NCBI GenBank assembly: GCA_019236085.1
Contig: JAFAJR010000258.1
Location: 1 to 12,159, forward strand
Direction of reading: 5' to 3'
Length of the DNA: 12,159 nucleotides
Source: Candidatus Dormiibacterota bacterium
Lineage (GTDB): Bacteria > Chloroflexota > Dormibacteria > Aeolococcales > Aeolococcaceae
How positions within the stretch are numbered: the first letter of the stretch is position 1; every line of letters begins with the position of its first letter. A program made the translations under genes and the position numbers. The notes under the pieces are model-generated. The model was not told the origin of the DNA and did not search any database. It saw only the letters and a list, made by a program, of their open reading frames with translations. Below are positions 7,415-12,159 of this stretch, one piece after another.

Positions 7415-7420
7415 ATCGTA
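7415..7420 (-). promoter_or_regulatory. Candidate -10 box (TACGAT) for the hydrolase
   Basis: Minus-strand TACGAT ends 7 bases before GTG 7408, which would put the start site on the first base of the codon (leaderless). No Shine-Dalgarno fits. Confidence 0.4.
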
Positions 7421-7451
7421 CGGACCGGTCGGACCCGGTCCGGGCCACCTC

Positions 7452-7457
7452 TATACT
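7452..7457 (+). promoter_or_regulatory. Candidate -10 box (TATACT) for glmU
   Basis: TATACT ends 11 bases before ATG 7468, giving a predicted leader of about 4 bases. It probably drives the glmU-prs-CNNM-recO run. No good -35 match was seen. Confidence 0.55.
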
Positions 7458-7467
7458 CAGCGTGCTC

Positions 7468-8835
7468 ATGGCTGACGGCCCCCAGGTGGTGATCCTCGCC
7501 GCGGGGCAGGGGACGCGGATGCGCAGCGCCACGCCAAAGGTGCTCCATGCGCTCGGCGGCCGGCCGCTCATCGACCATGTCCTCGATCTCGCCGCCGCGG
7601 TCGGCGTCCGCCGGCCGACAGTGGTGGTCAGCCCGAGCCAGCCTGCGGTGGCCGAGCACGTCGCGGGGCGGGCAGACATCGCCGAGCAGCAGGCGCCGCA
7701 CGGCACCGGGGACGCGGTGCGCTCGGTTCCCGAAGAGCACCGCCAGTCGGGGCCCGTCCTGGTGCTCAGCGCGGACGTACCCCTGGTGCGGCCCCAGACA
7801 GTGCGGCGAATGCTGGACGCTCATCAGGCCGCCCGGCCCGCGGCCACCCTGCTGACCGTCGTGCCCGAAGACCCGACCGGTATGGGCCGGGTGGTGCGCG
7901 GCGACCTGGACACGGTCCTCAGCATCGTGGAGGAACGCGACATCCCGGCCGGGGCCACCGCGCCCGCCGAGTGCAATGCCGGCGTCTACGTCTTCGAGGG
8001 AAGCAAGCTGTGGGCGGCGCTCGAGGGGCTGTCATCCGACAACGCCCAATCCGAGCTGTACCTCACAGACGTCGTCGAACGGTTCGGCGGCGACTCCATC
8101 GCCGTGCTCGCCGCCGAGGCGGCGGAGGGACTCGGAATCAACGACCGGCGCCAGCTGGCCGCCGCCGAGGCGGAGCTGCGGCGCCGCACACTCGACACTC
8201 TCATGGCCTCGGGGGTCACCATCGAGGACCCGGCGACGACAGTCATCGACGCGTCGGTGCGGATCGGCGCCGACTCGCGGATCCTTCCGATGAGCGTGCT
8301 GCGTGGTGGTACACGTCTTGGCGCGGGCTGCGTGGTGGGCCCGATGGCGCAGCTGCGCGACGTCGGCGGCGGCGACAGGGTCAGCATCGGTTCCTCGCAA
8401 TTGGAGGAATGCGAGCTCGGCGATGACGTGGTGATCGGAGCCTATTGCCGGGTGCGGCCGAATAGCGTGCTGGGATCCGGGGTACAGTTGGGAACCCATG
8501 CGGAGGTCAAGAACAGCAGGGTCGGCGACGCGACGCGGATCAGCCACTTCTCCTGCATCCTGGACAGCGACGTGGGGCGGGACACCAACATCGGGGCGGG
8601 GACGGTGACCTGCAACTACGACGGCACCGCCAAGTACCGCACGACGATCGGTGATCGTGTCTTTGTCGGCACCAACACCACGCTGGTGGCGCCAGTTGAC
8701 ATCGGCGACGATGCGTACATCGGCGCCGGGTCCTTCGTGAACGCGGACGTGCCACCCGGCGCACTTGCCATCGGACGAGCCCGGCAGCGCAACATCGAGG
8801 GTTGGACCGCCCGGCACAGGGCGGACAGCGCATGA
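7468..8835 (+). CDS. glmU: Bifunctional GlmU: GlcN-1-P acetyltransferase / GlcNAc-1-P uridylyltransferase
   Basis: Makes UDP-GlcNAc for peptidoglycan in the cytoplasm: the C-terminal domain acetylates GlcN-1-P and the N-terminal domain joins GlcNAc-1-P to UTP. 455 aa against 456 in E. coli. The N domain shows LAAGQGTRM (10-18), PKVLH (K24), QAPHGTGDAV and SADVPLV with metal ligand D103. From about 250 hexapeptide repeats form the left-handed beta helix, with AEVKN, catalytic H360, NIGAGTVTCNYDG and the C-terminal VPPGALAIGRARQRNIEGW. Oddity: the segment after the catalytic histidine reads HFSCILD where E. coli and M. tuberculosis have HLTYLGD/HLTYVGD. ATG 7468 is chosen; the frame extends upstream to 7399 but this sits over the promoter. 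The stop overlaps the prs start (ATGA). Confidence 0.97.
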   Translation: MADGPQVVILAAGQGTRMRSATPKVLHALGGRPLIDHVLDLAAAVGVRRPTVVVSPSQPAVAEHVAGRADIAEQQAPHGTGDAVRSVPEEHRQSGPVLVLSADVPLVRPQTVRRMLDAHQAARPAATLLTVVPEDPTGMGRVVRGDLDTVLSIVEERDIPAGATAPAECNAGVYVFEGSKLWAALEGLSSDNAQSELYLTDVVERFGGDSIAVLAAEAAEGLGINDRRQLAAAEAELRRRTLDTLMASGVTIEDPATTVIDASVRIGADSRILPMSVLRGGTRLGAGCVVGPMAQLRDVGGGDRVSIGSSQLEECELGDDVVIGAYCRVRPNSVLGSGVQLGTHAEVKNSRVGDATRISHFSCILDSDVGRDTNIGAGTVTCNYDGTAKYRTTIGDRVFVGTNTTLVAPVDIGDDAYIGAGSFVNADVPPGALAIGRARQRNIEGWTARHRADSA

Positions 8836-9797
8836 AGGACAGCAACCCCAACGGCGAGCTGATGCTCCTGTCGGGCACCGGCAACCCGGTGCTCAGCGAG
8901 CGGATAGCGAGGGAGATCGGCATACGCCTTGCCGAGATGGAGATCACGAGCTTCGCTGACGGCGAGTTCGATGTGAAGATCGGCGAGTCGGTGCGTGGCC
9001 ACGACGTGTTCCTCATCCAGCCGACCTGCCACCCGGTGCACGAAAACCTGGTGCAGCTGTTCATCATCCTGGACGCGCTGCGCCGGGCCTCGGCGTCCCG
9101 CATCACCGCGGTGATTCCCTACTACGGCTACCAGCGCAAGGAGAAGAAGACCCAGGCGCGCGATCCCATCAGCGCCAAGCTCATCTCCAACGTGATCGAG
9201 CTCGCCGGCGCCAACCGGGTGATCTGCTGCGACCTGCATGCAGAGGCAATCCAGGGATTCTTCGACATCCCCGTCGACGCGCTGACGGCCACCAAGATCC
9301 TGGCGCGGCGTGTACGTGAACGCCACGGACACGATGTCGTCGTGGTGTCACCGGACACCGGTGGCGCGCTGCGCGCCCGGCGATTGGCCCGCATCCTCGA
9401 CGCTCCCATCGCCATCATCGACAAGCGGCGGCCACGTGACGATGCCATCGAGGTGGTGAACGTCATCGGTGACGTGGCGGGCTTGAACGCGATCATCGTC
9501 GACGACCTCATCTCCACCGGGTCGACACTGGTCGGTGCGGCGCACGCGCTGCGCGAAAAGGGCGCTGTGGGTGTGGATGTCGTCGCAACCCACGGCGTGC
9601 TCACCGAGGGCGCGTTGCAGCGCTTGCAGGACGCGCCCATCGACGAGATCTGCATCACCGACACGATTCCGTTCCCCAACGGACAGCGCAGCTTCGACGA
9701 CGCTCCAAAGTTGCGCATCCTGAGTGTGGCGCCGCTCATCGCCGAAGCGATCGTGCGGGTGCACGAGGGACGCAGCGTAAGCGAGCTCTTCCGTTGA
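8832..9797 (+). CDS. prs: Ribose-phosphate pyrophosphokinase (PRPP synthetase)
   Basis: Transfers pyrophosphate from ATP to ribose 5-phosphate, giving PRPP for purines, pyrimidines, NAD, His and Trp. 321 aa, normal for the class. Motifs in order: FADGEFDVKIGESVRG near the N-terminus, IPYYGYQRKEKK (ATP loop, 102-106 RKEKK), DPISAKL, CDLHAEAIQGFFDIPVD, SPDTGGALRAR, IIDKRRP (flexible loop Lys-Arg) and the PRPP loop IIVDDLISTGSTL (D224, D225). Two motif departures are noted: RKEKK where most enzymes have RQDRK/RQDRR, and DLHAEAIQ where DLHAxQIQ is usual. It starts inside the glmU stop (ATGA), so translational coupling is likely; the same gene pair is adjacent in many Gram-positive genomes. Confidence 0.96.
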   Translation: MKDSNPNGELMLLSGTGNPVLSERIAREIGIRLAEMEITSFADGEFDVKIGESVRGHDVFLIQPTCHPVHENLVQLFIILDALRRASASRITAVIPYYGYQRKEKKTQARDPISAKLISNVIELAGANRVICCDLHAEAIQGFFDIPVDALTATKILARRVRERHGHDVVVVSPDTGGALRARRLARILDAPIAIIDKRRPRDDAIEVVNVIGDVAGLNAIIVDDLISTGSTLVGAAHALREKGAVGVDVVATHGVLTEGALQRLQDAPIDEICITDTIPFPNGQRSFDDAPKLRILSVAPLIAEAIVRVHEGRSVSELFR

Positions 9798-9827
9798 ACG
9801 CATCATCTGCGTGGAGCGCCGGCTGAC

Positions 9828-11159
9828 GTGGCCGGCCTGATCACGCTGCTCATCGTCGGGCTGGTGTTCGCCGGGTTCGCCGCTGCCGCGGAGACGTCGC
9901 TCACCAGCGTGAGCCGCATCCGCATGCGCACGCTGGCCGAGGAGGGAAACAAGCGCGCCGGTCGCGTGGTGCAGCTGCACAACGACCCCAATGCGTATCT
10001 CTCAACAATCCTGACGCTTAACACGGTGGCGATCATCGTGTCGTCCACATCGACAGCGCTGCTCGTGGACTCCTATTGGCACGGCGTGCCACAGGCGCTG
10101 GGAACGGCTGTGCTCTCGCTCGTGGTGCTCATGTTCTGCGAGATCGCGCCCAAGTCCCTGGCGCTGCGCTTCAACGAACGCCTGGCGCTGGTATTTGCCG
10201 CGCCGGTCACGGTCATCACCAGGGTGCTGCGCCCAATCGTCGGCGGGCTCACCGCGATGTCCCGTCTGCTGCTGCGGGCGGCTACCCGGGGACGCAAGGT
10301 ACGCGGGCCGTTCGTGACAGAGGAAGAGCTGAAGATGCTCGTCTACATGGGCGAGCAGGAGGGCATCGTCGAGCAGGAAGAGGTGGAGATGATCCACGGG
10401 ATCCTGGAGATGACCGACAAGGCGGTGCGAGAGGTCATGGTGCCGCGCATCGATGTGGTGGCAATCGAGCACGACCGCCCGGTGTCGGACCTGATCCAGC
10501 TCATCGTGGAGCACGGGCACTCGCGGATTCCTGTGTACGAGGAGTCGATCGACCACATCGTCGGCGTTGTGTACGCCAAGGACCTGCTCACGCACGGCGT
10601 GCGCAGCGATGACACCAGGCCCCTCCGTGAGATCGCTCGCGACCCCTACTACACGCCGGAGGCGAAGCGCGTCGGCGAGCTGCTGCACGACATGCAGGAG
10701 CGCAAGGTCCACATCGCGATCGTGGTGGAGGAGCACGGCGGCACCGCCGGTATCGTCACCTTCGAGGACCTCATCGAGGAGATCGTCGGCCCCATCCGCG
10801 ACGAGTACGACGTCGCGGAGGAGGAGGAGGTGCAGATCGTTTCGGACCACGAGGCGCTGGTGACGGCGCGGGCGTCCATCGACGATGTGCGCGAGCTGCT
10901 CAACGTCGACGTGGGCGACGTCGACGCGGACTCGATGGGTGGCTTGGTGTACGAGCGGCTGGGCGAGATTCCGAAGCCGGGAGACACGGTGCAGCTGGGC
11001 GACGCGACGCTCACCGTTCTTGACGTACAGGGTCAGAACATCCGAACCGTCCGCATCACCAGCCCGGAGATGCTGGTGCGCGAGCGAGCGCGAAACGGCA
11101 CAGGCGCTGCAGACGCGGTGCCCGACGAGTCGTCATTCCACAGCGAGCCGGCCGGCTGA
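9828..11159 (+). CDS. CNNM/CorC (HlyC-TlyC) family protein with CBS pair
   Basis: Membrane protein of 443 aa, of the family linked to Mg2+ (and Co2+) export or sensing; older annotations call it hemolysin. The DUF21/CNNM membrane domain is at about 1-190, with TM segments at LITLLIVGLVFAGFAAAAE, STILTLNTVAIIVSSTSTALLV, and LGTAVLSLVVLMFCEIAPK; the E-I-A-P-K motif is typical. An amphipathic linker (FVTEEELKMLVYMGEQEGIVEQEE) leads to CBS1 (about 204-262, MVPRIDVVAIE) and CBS2 (about 270-330, GTAGIVTFEDLIEEIVG), then the CorC/HlyC domain (about 340-425, DADSMGGLVYERLGEIPKPGD) and a polar tail. Starts at GTG 9828 with GGAG 11 bases upstream. It lies 30 bases after prs and 15 before recO, consistent with one transcript. 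Transport direction is not provable from sequence. Confidence 0.93.
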   Translation: MAGLITLLIVGLVFAGFAAAAETSLTSVSRIRMRTLAEEGNKRAGRVVQLHNDPNAYLSTILTLNTVAIIVSSTSTALLVDSYWHGVPQALGTAVLSLVVLMFCEIAPKSLALRFNERLALVFAAPVTVITRVLRPIVGGLTAMSRLLLRAATRGRKVRGPFVTEEELKMLVYMGEQEGIVEQEEVEMIHGILEMTDKAVREVMVPRIDVVAIEHDRPVSDLIQLIVEHGHSRIPVYEESIDHIVGVVYAKDLLTHGVRSDDTRPLREIARDPYYTPEAKRVGELLHDMQERKVHIAIVVEEHGGTAGIVTFEDLIEEIVGPIRDEYDVAEEEEVQIVSDHEALVTARASIDDVRELLNVDVGDVDADSMGGLVYERLGEIPKPGDTVQLGDATLTVLDVQGQNIRTVRITSPEMLVRERARNGTGAADAVPDESSFHSEPAG

Positions 11160-11174
11160 GCCGCATCATTCGGC

Positions 11175-12044
11175 GTGCCAACGTATAGCGACGAGGGCGT
11201 CGTCCTTCGACGCATCGACTACGGTGAGGCGGATCGCATCCTCACCGTGCTCACCCGTGATCACGGCAAGATCGGCGTCATCGCCCGTGGGGTGCGCAAG
11301 CCGCAGAGCCGGCTGGCGGCACGGACCGATCTCTTCGTGCGCAGCCGCATGCAATTGGCCAAGGGGCGCGGCGAGCTCGACGTCCTGACCCAGGCGGAGC
11401 CGGTATCGATGCCGTCGCGCAGCGCTGACGCACGGCGCGCTGCCTGCGCCGCCGTCTGCGCCGAACTGACGGACCGCGTATTCGAAAGCCACCATCCCGA
11501 CGACGGCGTGTACGCGTTGGTGGTTGAGGCGCTGGCGGCCTGCGGTGACCAGCGCCGCGATCCGCGAGCCGCGCTGGTGTGGTTCGAACGCCGCATGATC
11601 GACCGCCTCGGCTACGCGCCGCAGCTGCATCGCTGCGCTGGTTGCGAGCGAATGCTTCCCGAGGCGACTGCATGGTTCAGCGCGGCCGCCGGCGGCCTGC
11701 TCTGCGAGTCCTGCGCGCGCCACGACCTCGACGCAATCGAATGCTCGGTGCGCGTCATCAAGGTGCTGCGCACTGCCGCCGGAGGTGACGCCGAGTTGTA
11801 TGCGAGACTTCGCCTCGACGCCGCGACGTTGAGCACACTGGAGCGCGTGGTGGAAGCTGAGCTCGCGTACCACTTGGACAGACGACTGCGATCGTTCGAC
11901 GTGCTGCGAGCACTGGAGCGACAGACGGCGCGGCCCGGTGTTGTGGAAGGAGGAGGATATGTGTCCGCGGCGAGTTCGCGAAGCGGTGAGGCCGAGCGCG
12001 ACAATGATTCAGAGCGCGAGGTCGAACCGCGAAGCGGTGTCTGA
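11175..12044 (+). CDS. recO: DNA repair protein RecO, with C-terminal extension
   Basis: Recombination mediator that helps load RecA on SSB-coated single strands with RecR. 289 aa. The OB-fold is at about 1-80 (DEGVVLRRIDYGEADRILTV, GKIGVIARGVRK); the helical domain holds a zinc-finger-like CxxC pair, C154/C157 and C177/C180. The recognisable RecO fold ends near residue 247 (RSFDVLRALE). The last 42 or so residues are low-complexity and polar (GGGYVSAASSRSGE, DNDSEREVEPRSGV) and are encoded by an inverted-repeat element, so they may be a recent addition. GTG 11175 gives the standard N-terminus, though no Shine-Dalgarno is visible, so coupling to the upstream gene 15 bases away is likely. Confidence 0.94.
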   Translation: MPTYSDEGVVLRRIDYGEADRILTVLTRDHGKIGVIARGVRKPQSRLAARTDLFVRSRMQLAKGRGELDVLTQAEPVSMPSRSADARRAACAAVCAELTDRVFESHHPDDGVYALVVEALAACGDQRRDPRAALVWFERRMIDRLGYAPQLHRCAGCERMLPEATAWFSAAAGGLLCESCARHDLDAIECSVRVIKVLRTAAGGDAELYARLRLDAATLSTLERVVEAELAYHLDRRLRSFDVLRALERQTARPGVVEGGGYVSAASSRSGEAERDNDSEREVEPRSGV

Positions 12045-12074
12045 GCAAGCGGGCATATGTCCTCCTCCTTCACA
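11942..12074. repeat. Imperfect inverted-repeat element at the recO 3' end
   Basis: Left arm 11942-11961 (TGTG, one bulged G, AAGGAGGAGGA, TATG) pairs with right arm 12054-12074 (CATA, two bulged bases, TCCTCCTCCTT, CACA): 19 base pairs with small bulges around a loop of about 92 bases. The loop contains direct repeats and a small hairpin ACCGC-GAA-GCGGT (12026-12038). It spans the last third of the RecO extension, the stop and the start of the glyS upstream region. It could be a REP/MITE-like element or a structured RNA; no T tract follows. Confidence 0.6.
11977..12039 (+). repeat. 12-bp direct repeats CGCGAAGCGGTG
   Basis: Perfect copies at 11977-11988 and 12028-12039, 51 bases apart, so in the same codon phase; both give Arg-Ser-Gly in RecO. 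GAGCGCGA is also repeated (11994 and 12012). The spacing of 17 codons and the location inside the inverted repeat suggest an internally repetitive element. Confidence 0.65.
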
Positions 12075-12087
12075 GCCCTGGCACAGC

Positions 12088-12093
12088 TAGACT
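12088..12093 (+). promoter_or_regulatory. Candidate -10 box (TAGACT) for glyS
   Basis: TAGACT ends 11 bases before ATG 12104, the same spacing as TATACT before glmU. Predicted leader about 4 bases. No clear -35 was found, as the inverted-repeat arm occupies that area. Confidence 0.45.
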
Positions 12094-12103
12094 GATCGCC
12101 GCC

Positions 12104-12159
12104 ATGGCTGAGGATCTCGTGGAACGGATCGTGTCGCTGTGCAAGCAGCGCGGCTTCGT
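12104..12159 (+). CDS. glyS: Glycine--tRNA ligase, N-terminal fragment (cut by window)
   Basis: The first 18 residues, MAEDLVERIVSLCKQRGF, match the start of the single-chain class II (alpha2) glycyl-tRNA synthetase, which opens with a helix ending in L-C-K-x-R-G-F before the GGxxG region. The enzyme charges tRNA-Gly. Only the start lies in the window. recO next to a glycyl-tRNA synthetase is a known gene neighbourhood in several Gram-positive groups. No Shine-Dalgarno precedes the ATG; a -10 box lies close upstream. Confidence 0.8.
   Translation, partial: MAEDLVERIVSLCKQRGF

Noticed and set aside
7399..7467. In-frame upstream extension of glmU
   Set aside because: It covers the TATACT box and the divergent promoter region, and GlmU proteins begin about 9 residues before LAAGxGTRM, as ATG 7468 gives.
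10800..10830. GAG-rich repeat in the CNNM gene
   Set aside because: Simple run of glutamate codons in an acidic linker, not a repeat element.

Overview
The window is GC-rich with dense coding and very short gaps. It looks like a chromosomal segment of a high-GC Terrabacteria-type bacterium (Actinomycetota, Chloroflexota or Candidatus Dormibacterota-like). The evidence is the codon bias, frequent GTG starts, adjacent glmU-prs with a tRNA-Gln just upstream, and recO directly before a glycyl-tRNA synthetase. The phylum cannot be fixed from this sequence alone. No insertion sequence, prophage, CRISPR array or other clear mobile island is present. No stretch over 300 bases lacks a gene; the largest gap is about 136 bases (2249-2384).

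Left part (1-6521): small units on alternating strands. A large cyclic-di-GMP protein (GAF-EAL-GAF-GGDEF, minus strand, running off the left edge) is divergent from a 14-TM DHA2-type drug exporter. Next come a convergent cupin, a DUF1801 protein divergent from the cupin, a winged-helix regulator, a divergent PH-domain-like protein, a tRNA-Gln(UUG) on the minus strand with its own good promoter, and a small Cys-rich lipoprotein. Several convergent pairs share or overlap their stop codons.

Right part (6518-12159): an alpha/beta hydrolase on the minus strand is divergent from a housekeeping run on the plus strand. That run is glmU, prs (ATGA overlap), a CNNM/CorC-type CBS membrane protein, recO and the first 18 codons of a glycyl-tRNA synthetase. 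It covers UDP-GlcNAc synthesis for the cell wall, PRPP for nucleotides, a probable Mg2+/divalent cation transporter, recombinational repair and translation. It is probably one operon as far as recO, with a separate promoter for glyS.

The most unusual features are these. (i) Six genes have a TAnnnT-like -10 box only 7-11 bases before the start codon, which predicts leaderless or nearly leaderless mRNAs. (ii) A roughly 130-bp imperfect inverted-repeat element with internal 12-bp direct repeats makes up the end of recO and the recO-glyS junction. (iii) The cyclic-di-GMP protein has EAL before GGDEF, both with intact motifs. (iv) There is a dyad-rich operator-like region between the winged-helix regulator and the PH-like gene. 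I saw no clear multi-gene novel defence or biosynthetic system.
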